Assembly: GCA_018065815.1 (NCBI GenBank)
Contig: JAGHSP010000074.1
Location: 1-5,370, forward strand
Direction: 5' to 3'
DNA: 5,370 nt
Source: Candidatus Sodaliphilus limicaballi
GTDB taxonomy: Bacteria; Bacteroidota; Bacteroidia; Bacteroidales; Muribaculaceae
The position numbers and the translations under genes are program-made. The notes beneath the pieces were generated by a model. The model was not told the DNA's origin, searched no databases, and saw nothing but the letters and a program-made list of their open reading frames with translations. This document shows, one piece after another, positions 1 to 5,246 of this stretch. Numbering within the stretch: the first letter of the stretch is position 1; every line of letters begins with the position of its first letter.

Positions 1-2
1 TT

Positions 3-34
3 TCTGCATAGGTGATATTTTTTATCTAAATTTG
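3..34 (+). promoter_or_regulatory. Bacteroidota-type promoter of the lipoprotein gene
   Basis: TAAATTTG at 27-34 is an exact match to the Bacteroidota -7 element TAnnTTTG. TCTG at 3-6, 20 bases upstream, is a one-mismatch version of the -33 element TTTG. Transcription would start near 41, giving a leader of about 17 bases that is A-rich and lacks a Shine-Dalgarno site, as is common in this phylum. The -33 match is weak and the window edge hides anything further upstream. Confidence 0.6.
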
Positions 35-57
35 CATCAAACAAACTAAACACAAGC

Positions 58-762
58 ATGAAACGATATTTAATCATTGCACTCTCTGCGCTGGTGCTTG
101 CATCATGCAACAAGAAACCGCAGAAACAAGAGCAAACCTCCGAAACAGCTAAAACCGAGACTACTATTCAAGAAGTTGAATACAAGGCGCCAGAGTTTCT
201 CTCGCCCGACCTTGCTATGCAAGACCTTGCTGGACATGTGAAGTCAATGGAATATACAGTGAGTGAGTGCGACGAGAAAGGACAAGTTCTCCCATCAGAG
301 GGAATGTCGCTCTTTTTCTTCTTCAACGAGAAGGGATCTATCACCAAGGGCTACGTATCGACCAAGGAAGAAAAAGGCCCCAAGTTCATTCGCAACGAGC
401 AAGGGCAAATCAAGCAGACCGAGCGAATGATTGCTGAACTCAACTTCACTTATATCAACAGTTTTACATATAACCCCGACGGCACAGTTGCCAGCGAGAA
501 GGTTAATGGATATGAAGTTTCGTCACAGACCACCTACACCTACGATAACGGTGTCCTCGTTTCATCAATAGGCGAGGAAACAGGCGAGGGAATGACCTAC
601 AAGACCCGCAACACATTCAAAGTGCTTGAAGTGGACAGCCATGGCAGCTGGACTAAACGCATGTGCACCAGCGACGTCACTTACACAGAACAAGGCAACC
701 CCAACGAGGAAAAACAGACAACTTACGCAATCGAGGAGCGTAAGATTGAATACTATCTCTAA
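58..762 (+). CDS. YD-repeat-like lipoprotein, function unknown
   Basis: A 234-residue exported lipoprotein. The N-terminus has a short basic stretch (K2, R3), a hydrophobic segment (residues 5-15) and a lipobox LASC with the acylated cysteine at C17, so signal peptidase II processing is expected. Residues 18-40 are a polar, Lys/Gln/Thr-rich linker. From about residue 85 the protein has degenerate repeats of roughly 23-30 residues, each with an aromatic/strand segment, then a turn (N-E-K-G at 90-93, N-E-Q-G at 113-116, N-P-D-G at 139-142, Y-D-N-G at 162-165, D-S-H-G at 193-196), then a second strand. These resemble YD/RHS-type beta repeats found in many Bacteroidales lipoproteins. The residues after C17 (N-K-K-P) are basic, not acidic like the known Bacteroidota surface-export signal, so it may stay on the periplasmic side; that is inference. 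Start chosen for the signal peptide and the promoter just upstream. It appears to be a single-gene unit. No enzyme motif is visible. Confidence 0.85.
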   Translation: MKRYLIIALSALVLASCNKKPQKQEQTSETAKTETTIQEVEYKAPEFLSPDLAMQDLAGHVKSMEYTVSECDEKGQVLPSEGMSLFFFFNEKGSITKGYVSTKEEKGPKFIRNEQGQIKQTERMIAELNFTYINSFTYNPDGTVASEKVNGYEVSSQTTYTYDNGVLVSSIGEETGEGMTYKTRNTFKVLEVDSHGSWTKRMCTSDVTYTEQGNPNEEKQTTYAIEERKIEYYL

Positions 763-786
763 AAAAGACAAACATTCAGCACATTG

Positions 787-824
787 CAAGAAGAGGACGG
801 TCACAACGATGCATCCTCTTCTTG
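787..824. terminator. Inverted repeat at convergent gene ends, probable bidirectional terminator
   Basis: CAAGAAGAGGA (787-797) and TCCTCTTCTTG (814-824) are perfect 11-base complements around a 16-base loop. On the plus strand the stem begins 24 bases after the lipoprotein stop and is followed by TTCTTTGTTCTT, a T-rich but interrupted tract. On the minus strand the stem straddles the stop codon of the small membrane protein, and a run of six T lies about 20 bases downstream. The position between convergent genes supports a shared terminator. The imperfect T-tracts and large loop leave some doubt. Confidence 0.55.
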
Positions 825-1088
825 TTCTTTGTTCTTGCGACGCTTGAAAATTCGCTTAAATCGTCGCACACCTTCCACGCCTAGTATTGTGATACCGCTA
901 TATTGGAACGTCTTTGCTAGACCGAACAAGACAATCCACAGCACGCCTTTCGTCTCAACACTGAGGGGCAGAGCCATCTGGGCAAACGATAAGATGTAAA
1001 ATGGTATGCAGCACAGCAGCACTATCACTCCCGTGCGGAATGATAATTTGCTAAGCCAGGTTTTTATGGTTTCCAGTATTTTTTTCAT
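801..1088 (-). CDS. Small two-helix inner-membrane protein, function unknown
   Basis: A 95-residue protein with a basic amphipathic N-terminus (residues 1-18, K/W/L-rich), a first transmembrane segment at about 19-40 (containing VIVLLCCIPF), a short loop, a second hydrophobic segment at about 47-72 (containing WIVLFGLAKT) and a strongly basic tail (residues 75-87) ending in an acidic E-Q-E-E-D stretch. The positive charges at both ends predict both termini in the cytoplasm. I recognise this as a type of small conserved protein in Bacteroidales but know no established function. The start at 1088 is preferred over an in-frame ATG 75 bases upstream because the extra 25 residues are polar and family-atypical, while M-K-K-I-L is a normal start with an A-rich leader (CGAAAAAAATAT). 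The 84-base gap from the upstream Nim-like gene contains no recognisable promoter, so it may be the last gene of that transcript. Its last codons lie inside the inverted repeat at 787-824. Confidence 0.75.
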   Translation of the reverse strand: MKKILETIKTWLSKLSFRTGVIVLLCCIPFYILSFAQMALPLSVETKGVLWIVLFGLAKTFQYSGITILGVEGVRRFKRIFKRRKNKEQEEDASL

Positions 1089-1172
1089 ATATTTTTTTCG
1101 ATTTTCTTTACTGCTGATGCGGGAAAAAGCTCGGTGATATGGGCAATTATGCGCTGGCGGCACGGGAAGAAG

Positions 1173-1685
1173 CTATTTCATGCGCTGCCACTTCATCTCG
1201 TTTCCATTAGCATCATACTGCTTGCGCTTGCCCACTGCAGGTGCTGTGAGCCTGATGCGCACCACGGCCGTGCGGTCAAGGCTACGTGCCACGGCGGTGT
1301 CAAAGGCATCCATGTGACGGGGCAGGAAACGATGGCATATTAGTCGCAACGCATGACGCTTTTCCACGTCGTCGCTTACAAGCTCGGCAATGCCCTGGGC
1401 CGAAGCCGAGGCAAACTCCAATGTGAAACTATCGTCATGGGGACCAACAACTGGTTTGCAACGAGAAACGGCAGTGATGAACACTACGGGATTTTTATCG
1501 ATTATACCGAGCTTTTTCCCTTCTTGAGCGCAATGGAAATAGAATGTATCGTTGCCATCGCGCACGAGAGAGAGCGGAACTGCATAAGGCAAATTTCCAT
1601 CGGTCATGCTCACAGTCACGTATGGAGCACGGTCTATCACTTCAAGAGCCCACTCGGCACTCATCTCACGGTCTTTTCGTCTCAT
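1173..1685 (-). CDS. Nim-like pyridoxamine 5'-phosphate oxidase-fold flavoprotein
   Basis: A 170-residue protein of the split-barrel FMN-binding (PNPOx-like) superfamily, in the branch that includes the NimA nitroimidazole-resistance proteins. The hallmark features are the N-terminal M-R-R-K-D-R-E-M (1-8), A-P-Y-V-T-V-S-M (20-27) followed by a P-Y-x-x-P-L-S strand (33-39), and the F-H-C-A-Q-E-G-K-K motif (50-58), whose H51 region lies by the cofactor in related proteins. A second conserved block, A-L-R-L-I-C-H-R-F near residues 112-120, and a K-R-K-Q-Y tail complete the fold. Family members are small cytoplasmic flavin- or haem-binding dimers; the physiological substrate is usually unknown and most chromosomal copies have not been shown to give drug resistance. 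Its ATG overlaps the stop of the AlkZ-related gene by 4 bases (ATGA), implying translational coupling. M1 rather than M8 is chosen because the MRRKDREM block is conserved. Confidence 0.85.
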   Translation of the reverse strand: MRRKDREMSAEWALEVIDRAPYVTVSMTDGNLPYAVPLSLVRDGNDTFYFHCAQEGKKLGIIDKNPVVFITAVSRCKPVVGPHDDSFTLEFASASAQGIAELVSDDVEKRHALRLICHRFLPRHMDAFDTAVARSLDRTAVVRIRLTAPAVGKRKQYDANGNEMKWQRMK

Positions 1686-2392
1686 ATCAGTTTTTCTATT
1701 TGTTTTAACATCGCATCGGGAAATAAATGTCTGATGTGCTCGATGATGAGCTGGCGGGACTCCTCGGGCGTGCGACCTTCTACATGAGGGGCAATGGGAA
1801 ACAAGTCGGGGTACATCGCCTCGGGCGTGCAGTAACGAGCCACGCCCCAGCCATAGGTCTCGCCAGTGCGCGACACCTGGTACTCAAAGTCGGCGATACA
1901 CACGTGTGTGCCCATTTGCAACTGCGCGATGAGCGAGTCAAATGCTGTGCCGTTGCGCTTGTTCACGATAGCGGCAGCGGGATCGTCGGGGTTGAAGGTT
2001 TTCCTGCGGCGGCTCAGTGTGAACCCGCTCTCCACTTTGAGACGCTTGGACAGCAGCGATTCATGCTCTACCAGCACTTCGTGGATGCGACGGGCATCAT
2101 CGTCAAAGGCGGTCAAAGGCAGTTGCGACCGACGCCAATTCATGAAGTCGGGCAGCCACTCCAGACTGATGTAACCCGCCTTTTTACCGAAGAATTTCCC
2201 GTATGCACTCTCCCAGTTAGCGATAATGGGACCCTTCCACTGCCACGGTCCTTTCTCAAAGTCGTCTCCGAAAAGCAGCTCGGGAGGCGTGAGCTCTTCT
2301 ATCGAAAAACCTTCGATGCCGTTTTTGAAAAATGGCATGAACCCCCACTCCTTGATGAGTCGTTCGAGTTGATATTGCTTGGTTATCTCCAT
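1682..2392 (-). CDS. AlkZ-related protein, possible DNA-glycosylase relative
   Basis: A 236-residue soluble protein with no signal peptide. It resembles a Bacteroidales family that I recall being annotated as AlkZ-related or hypothetical. Visible blocks: E-W-G-F-M-P-F-F (15-22), S-I-E-E-L-T-P-P (30-37), G-P-W-Q-W-K-G-P-I (48-56), Y-G-K-F-F-G-K-K-A-G (64-73), E-W-L-P-D-F (78-83), L-L-S-K (113-116), a Q-L-Q-M segment (157-160) and G-W-G-V-A-R-Y (181-187). AlkZ/YcaQ proteins are HTH_42-fold glycosylases that unhook interstrand crosslinks and use a Q-x-Q or Q-x-D active-site motif. This protein is much shorter than the roughly 400-residue enzymes, and whether its Q157/Q159 are equivalent is unproven. 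The gene lies 42 bases after alaX and overlaps the next gene by ATGA, so it is probably cotranscribed with both. The family assignment is from memory of the motif set; activity is inference. Confidence 0.7.
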   Translation of the reverse strand: MEITKQYQLERLIKEWGFMPFFKNGIEGFSIEELTPPELLFGDDFEKGPWQWKGPIIANWESAYGKFFGKKAGYISLEWLPDFMNWRRSQLPLTAFDDDARRIHEVLVEHESLLSKRLKVESGFTLSRRRKTFNPDDPAAAIVNKRNGTAFDSLIAQLQMGTHVCIADFEYQVSRTGETYGWGVARYCTPEAMYPDLFPIAPHVEGRTPEESRQLIIEHIRHLFPDAMLKQIEKLI

Positions 2393-2434
2393 TTTGATAA
2401 AAAACTACGGTTTCAACGGAAGAATTTGGTAATT

Positions 2435-2899
2435 CTAGCAAAGAGTTCCCACTTTATATACAATCCTGAATGAACCTTCGTTATAGCTGGTACTCGTAAT
2501 CTTGAAGTGCCCAATTTCGGCCGTTGATACAACATGAGCACCGATGCAGGCACACACATCGTAATCGCCGATGCGCACAATGCGCAGCGTCTCGCTGGCA
2601 TCCTCGGGCAACTTGTCAAGAACTACGCCCGCGGGGATAGTGTCGCGAGTCACATATTCGTAGGAGACCGGCAGATTTTCTGCAATAAGCTTATTCATTG
2701 TTGCCTCCACCTCCGTTATCTGGTCCTGGGTGGGACATGCGGCAAGATTATAGTTTATCTTACTTTTCTTGCGCTCGATATGGGCATTGCGCGACCTCTC
2801 ACACCCGAACATACGCACCATGGTTTGGTTTAGCAGGTGTTCGGCTGTGTGACTAGGCGCATGCTCTGCCTTGTTATGTTCATTCAATAGTTGAGCCAT
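2435..2899 (-). CDS. alaX: AlaX-type alanyl-tRNA editing protein (short form)
   Basis: A 154-residue protein homologous to the editing domain of alanyl-tRNA synthetase. It carries the zinc-binding signature H-T-A-E-H (H17, H21) and C-I-G-A-H-V (C118, H122), the equivalents of HxxxH and CxxxH. After this come I-G-H-F-K-I (129-134) and a final strand with G-S-F-R-I-V-Y (142-148), the usual end of this fold. Known AlaX proteins hydrolyse Ser-tRNA-Ala (and in some cases Gly-tRNA-Ala) in trans, preventing serine or glycine from entering proteins at alanine codons. It lacks the N-terminal glycine-rich beta-barrel of longer AlaX forms and so matches the short class of about 155 residues; it is complete, not truncated. 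It starts 65 bases after the threonine aldolase stop. A -7-like element overlaps that stop, so it may have its own promoter as well as readthrough from the upstream genes. Confidence 0.88.
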   Translation of the reverse strand: MAQLLNEHNKAEHAPSHTAEHLLNQTMVRMFGCERSRNAHIERKKSKINYNLAACPTQDQITEVEATMNKLIAENLPVSYEYVTRDTIPAGVVLDKLPEDASETLRIVRIGDYDVCACIGAHVVSTAEIGHFKITSTSYNEGSFRIVYKVGTLC

Positions 2900-2959
2900 T
2901 TGTCACTTCTGTTTTCTTGTTCCACCATTAATTTTATAATGTTATCATTACGTCCGCCT

Positions 2960-2967
2960 CAAATTTA
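2960..2967 (-). promoter_or_regulatory. Possible internal -7 promoter element ahead of alaX
   Basis: Read on the minus strand, TAAATTTG is an exact TAnnTTTG match and begins with the TAA stop codon of the threonine aldolase gene. A start site about 7 bases downstream would give alaX a leader of roughly 50 bases. I find no -33 TTTG at the expected 19-21 base spacing, so this may be chance in an A/T-rich stop region. A weak palindrome, TAATG-TTAT-CATTA (2937-2950), lies in the would-be leader. Confidence 0.3.
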
Positions 2968-3987
2968 CAGCAATTCTTCGAGTTGGGCGATGTCTTGCTC
3001 GGTGGTTTCCCATGATGTGACAAATCGCACTCGTGACTCGATTTCTCCGCGCGGACCCCAATATTCGAAGGTTGCGAGTGCCTGAATTCTATCGATTACT
3101 TCGTTGGGCAAAACGAAGAATTGCTGGTTGGTGGGCGAATTGATAAACGACTTGAAACCCTTGTCTTCTAATGTTTTGCGCAATCTTTGTGCAAGTCCCA
3201 CGGCATGACGACCTATGCGCAGGTACAAATCGTTGCTGAACAATGCCTCAAACTGCATTCCCAGCAGTCGCCCCTTGGCAAGCACAGCCCCATGCGCCTT
3301 CATCAGCGGGAAGAAGCGTGGCAACAGTGACTTGCGGGTACACACTACCGCTTCGCCAAAGAGAGCACCCATCTTGGTGCCACCTATGTAGAACACATCG
3401 GCAAGGCGGGCGATGTCGGGCAATGTCACGTCGGGCGACGCTGCAAGGCCATGTCCCAGGCGGGCTCCGTCGATGTATAACGGAATATCATACTCATGGC
3501 ACACAGCGTTGAGCTGTTCTAGTTCGCCGAGCGAGTATAGTGTGCCTAGTTCGGAGGGGAACGAGATATACACAGCACCGGGAGCCACCATGTGCTCGTT
3601 GGTGTCGTCGGCATAGAAGTCGTGCAGATAGTCACGCACTTCGGCAGGGCATAGTTTGCCGTCGTGGCTAGGCAATGCTATCACCTTGTGGCCGAACAGT
3701 TCCACAGCACCCGCCTCGTGCACATTGATGTGTCCTGTCTCGGCGGCAATCACACCGTCGATACGGCCCAGGATGCCGTCGAGCACAGTGGAGTTGGTCT
3801 GCGTGCCGCCCACCATGAAATGGACTGCGGCTTCGGGCGTGCCACACGCCTCGCGAATGAGATCCTTCGCACGAGCACAGAAGTTGTCGCTGCCATATCC
3901 GGCAGTCTGAACCAAGTTATTTTTCACTATTGCGTCAAGCACCTCGGGGTGTGCGCCAGCCATATAATCGCAGTCAAAGTGTATCAT
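2965..3987 (-). CDS. ltaE: Low-specificity L-threonine aldolase
   Basis: A 340-residue PLP enzyme of the aromatic beta-eliminating lyase/threonine aldolase family (fold type I), close to the 333 residues of E. coli LtaE. It cleaves L-threonine and L-allo-threonine, and often other beta-hydroxy amino acids, to glycine plus an aldehyde. Diagnostic segments: D-Y-x-x-G-A-H-P (7-14), Y-G-S-D (31-34) near the substrate loop, G-G-T-Q-T-N (60-65) for the PLP phosphate, E-T-G-H-I-N (83-88) with H86 stacking on the PLP ring, Y-I-D-G-A-R-L (171-177) with D173 binding the pyridine nitrogen and R176 the substrate carboxylate, and Y-I-G-G-T-K-M-G (200-207) with K205 as the Schiff-base lysine. All key residues are present. 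Its ATG is 8 bases after the SDR stop, so it is cotranscribed with the SDR and FKBP genes. No Shine-Dalgarno is evident; the spacer is A/T-rich. The general family is certain; the preference among threonine isomers cannot be read from sequence. Confidence 0.93.
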   Translation of the reverse strand: MIHFDCDYMAGAHPEVLDAIVKNNLVQTAGYGSDNFCARAKDLIREACGTPEAAVHFMVGGTQTNSTVLDGILGRIDGVIAAETGHINVHEAGAVELFGHKVIALPSHDGKLCPAEVRDYLHDFYADDTNEHMVAPGAVYISFPSELGTLYSLGELEQLNAVCHEYDIPLYIDGARLGHGLAASPDVTLPDIARLADVFYIGGTKMGALFGEAVVCTRKSLLPRFFPLMKAHGAVLAKGRLLGMQFEALFSNDLYLRIGRHAVGLAQRLRKTLEDKGFKSFINSPTNQQFFVLPNEVIDRIQALATFEYWGPRGEIESRVRFVTSWETTEQDIAQLEELL

Positions 3988-3995
3988 AAAATTTG

Positions 3996-4724
3996 CTATT
4001 CAGGATAAATCATTTTGCGCGTCACGCCGCCATCCACAGTGATAGTTTGGCCGTTGACAAAATCGTTTTTCTCCTCACACAGGAATAGCGCCATGCGGGC
4101 AATGTCGCCCGGCTCGCCCACACGCCGGCTAGGGTGAAAATCATGATCCTCGGGGCGCAGCACTTCGTCCTCGTTGACATGTATCCACCCAGGTGCAATG
4201 GCGTTGACAGTGATGCGGTAAGGTGCCAGCGAGATCGACAGCGCATGAGTGAGCGAATAGATTCCGCCCTTGCTCGCCGCATAGCCCTCGGTGCCCGGCT
4301 CACTCATCAGGTAGCGGCTTGAACACAGGTTGACGATGCGTCCGTAGGCCGTATTTCCGTTGCTCTCGCGGTGCCGGGCAAGAAACCGCGAAGTGATAAA
4401 TGCCGAGCGCAAGTTGGTGGCAATCACGCGGTCAAAGTCCTCGACAGTGACCTCGGTAATGGGTTTGAAATTGCCCACGCCCACGTTATTGATGACCACG
4501 TCTATATCACCCCATTCGTCCGCTAGGCGTTGCAGGCAACGCTCCAAGGCATCCTTGTCGCACACATCGCAGGGCATGAACAGCGTGCCTGTTGCAGCTG
4601 CCACGTCCTCTCCTCCTGCCTCGTTGATGTCGCAGAACGCAACCTTATTGCCCTGGGCAGCAAAAGCCTCAACCATGGCTTGCCCCAATCCGTGAGCGCC
4701 ACCGGTGATAAATACCCGTTTCAT
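3996..4724 (-). CDS. SDR-family NAD-dependent oxidoreductase
   Basis: A 242-residue classical short-chain dehydrogenase/reductase of normal length. The Rossmann glycine motif is T-G-G-A-H-G-L-G (7-14). D32 at the end of the second strand (V-A-F-C-D) predicts NAD(H) over NADP(H). N-N-V-G (79-82) is the N-N-A-G structural motif with V for A. The catalytic tetrad is N104, S135, Y148 and K152 (Y-A-A-S-K at 148-152), with the standard 13-residue Ser-Tyr spacing, followed by P-G at 178-179 and a C-terminal T-V-D-G-G-V strand. The substrate cannot be deduced; the loop after P-G (E-D-E-V-L-R-P-E-D-H) is charged and not diagnostic to me. The ATG overlaps the FKBP stop by 4 bases (ATGA), and the threonine aldolase follows after 8 bases, so the three should be made together. 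A role on a hydroxy- or oxo-amino-acid-related substrate is possible from the neighbour but unproven. Confidence 0.93.
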   Translation of the reverse strand: MKRVFITGGAHGLGQAMVEAFAAQGNKVAFCDINEAGGEDVAAATGTLFMPCDVCDKDALERCLQRLADEWGDIDVVINNVGVGNFKPITEVTVEDFDRVIATNLRSAFITSRFLARHRESNGNTAYGRIVNLCSSRYLMSEPGTEGYAASKGGIYSLTHALSISLAPYRITVNAIAPGWIHVNEDEVLRPEDHDFHPSRRVGEPGDIARMALFLCEEKNDFVNGQTITVDGGVTRKMIYPE

Positions 4725-5125
4725 GAGATGCCTATGAGCTCAATTTCAAAAACCAGAGTCGAGCAACCAGGAATACCAGGGATGCTGCGCTTGCCATAGC
4801 CCTGCTGCCACGGGATATATACCATCCAGTGGTCGCCCTTGTGCATGTGGCACAACGCGGTGGTGAATCCAGTGATCAAGTCGTTCACACGGAATGCCTC
4901 GGGACAACCGCGTTCCCACGAGTCGTCAAAGACACTGCCGTCGATGAGCGAGCCACGATAGTGGCAGGTAACCACACTGCGCGGAGTCACAGTGCCCTGA
5001 CCTGTACCCTCGCCAAGCACTTCATAGAGCACGCCGCCTTCGAGCGATTTCACACCGTCCATGTCGGCACGCGCCACCATGAACATTTCGTTTTCAAAGC
5101 GATATTCTTCCTTGTTTTTTGCCAT
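4721..5125 (-). CDS. Small cytoplasmic FKBP-type peptidyl-prolyl isomerase
   Basis: A 134-residue single-domain FKBP that should catalyse cis-trans isomerisation of peptidyl-proline bonds. The family core is clear. Y56 in H-Y-R-G, F66 and D67 in S-V-F-D-D, F78, L83-I84 in N-D-L-I-T-G-F, Y110 in G-Y-G, the I-P-G-I-P-G turn (115-120) and F126 in S-T-L-V-F-E-I-E-L line up with the FKBP12 active-site positions Tyr26, Phe36, Asp37, Phe46, Val55-Ile56, Tyr82 and Phe99. The floor tryptophan (Trp59 of FKBP12) is replaced by F87, which often changes FK506 affinity or activity. There is no signal peptide, so it should be cytoplasmic, unlike many Bacteroidales FKBPs. The start at 5125 (M-A-K-N-K-E-E-Y) is chosen because the in-frame ATG at 5230 would add 35 unrelated residues and would run through the predicted promoter. 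It is the first gene of the minus-strand cluster and overlaps the SDR gene by ATGA. Confidence 0.9.
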   Translation of the reverse strand: MAKNKEEYRFENEMFMVARADMDGVKSLEGGVLYEVLGEGTGQGTVTPRSVVTCHYRGSLIDGSVFDDSWERGCPEAFRVNDLITGFTTALCHMHKGDHWMVYIPWQQGYGKRSIPGIPGCSTLVFEIELIGIS

Positions 5126-5144
5126 ACAACAGTAATTTAGACTA

Positions 5145-5176
5145 TAAAGATAGTCACAGTTGACGAGGTTTGCAAA
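5145..5176 (-). promoter_or_regulatory. Promoter of the FKBP-SDR-threonine aldolase cluster
   Basis: On the minus strand, TTTG (5176-5173) is an exact -33 element. TATCTTTA (5152-5145), exactly 20 bases downstream, matches the -7 element TAnnTTTG except for the last base. The spacing is that expected for the Bacteroidota primary sigma factor. The start site would fall near 5138, leaving a short leader of about 13 bases before the ATG at 5125. An alternative -7 box (AATATTTG, 5180-5173) overlaps the -33 element. Confidence 0.6.
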
Positions 5177-5190
5177 TATTTTTCCACAAG

Positions 5191-5224
5191 TTGCTTCATT
5201 TACCGAATTTTTAACATAACTTTG
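5191..5224 (+). promoter_or_regulatory. Divergent plus-strand promoter-like element
   Basis: TAACTTTG (5217-5224) is an exact TAnnTTTG -7 element on the plus strand. TTG at 5191-5193 could be the -33 element, but the spacer of 23 bases is a little longer than the usual 19-21. It lies back-to-back with the minus-strand promoter, the two -33 elements being about 15 bases apart. Transcription would start near 5231, at the palindrome described next, and run off the right edge. Confidence 0.5.
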
Positions 5225-5230
5225 TGGCAA

Positions 5231-5242
5231 GAATAATTATTC
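5231..5242. repeat. 12-bp perfect palindrome at the expected start site of the divergent promoter
   Basis: GAATAATTATTC equals its own reverse complement. It begins 6 bases after the -7 element at 5217-5224, where a repressor could block transcription start. It may equally be chance in A/T-rich DNA; no second copy is seen elsewhere in the window. Confidence 0.35.
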
Positions 5243-5246
5243 AGCT

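Noticed and set aside
1089..1163. Upstream in-frame ATG at 1163 for the small membrane protein.
   Set aside because: The extra 25 residues are polar and Cys/His/Arg-rich ahead of a typical M-K-K start, and the A-rich leader just before 1088 suits initiation there.
2102..2120. Direct repeat of GTCAAAGGC (2102-2110 and 2112-2120).
   Set aside because: Two short copies inside the AlkZ-related coding frame with no further copies; codon-level coincidence, not an array.
1727..2473. A 248-codon open frame on the plus strand opposite the AlkZ-related gene, as long as that gene itself.
   Set aside because: The minus-strand frame has family motifs and operon-like ATGA coupling. The plus-strand translation has no recognisable motif, no promoter element upstream, and runs antisense into the end of alaX. 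It is best explained as an antisense shadow.
3664..4008. Plus-strand frames opposite the threonine aldolase gene (also 3243-3512 and 3656-3910).
   Set aside because: All lie antisense to an enzyme with every catalytic residue intact, and their Cys/His/Arg-rich translations show no family resemblance.
5126..5230. Upstream in-frame ATG at 5230 that would extend the FKBP by 35 residues.
   Set aside because: The extension covers the -33/-7 promoter and has no signal peptide or family similarity; M-A-K-N-K at 5125 is the normal FKBP start.
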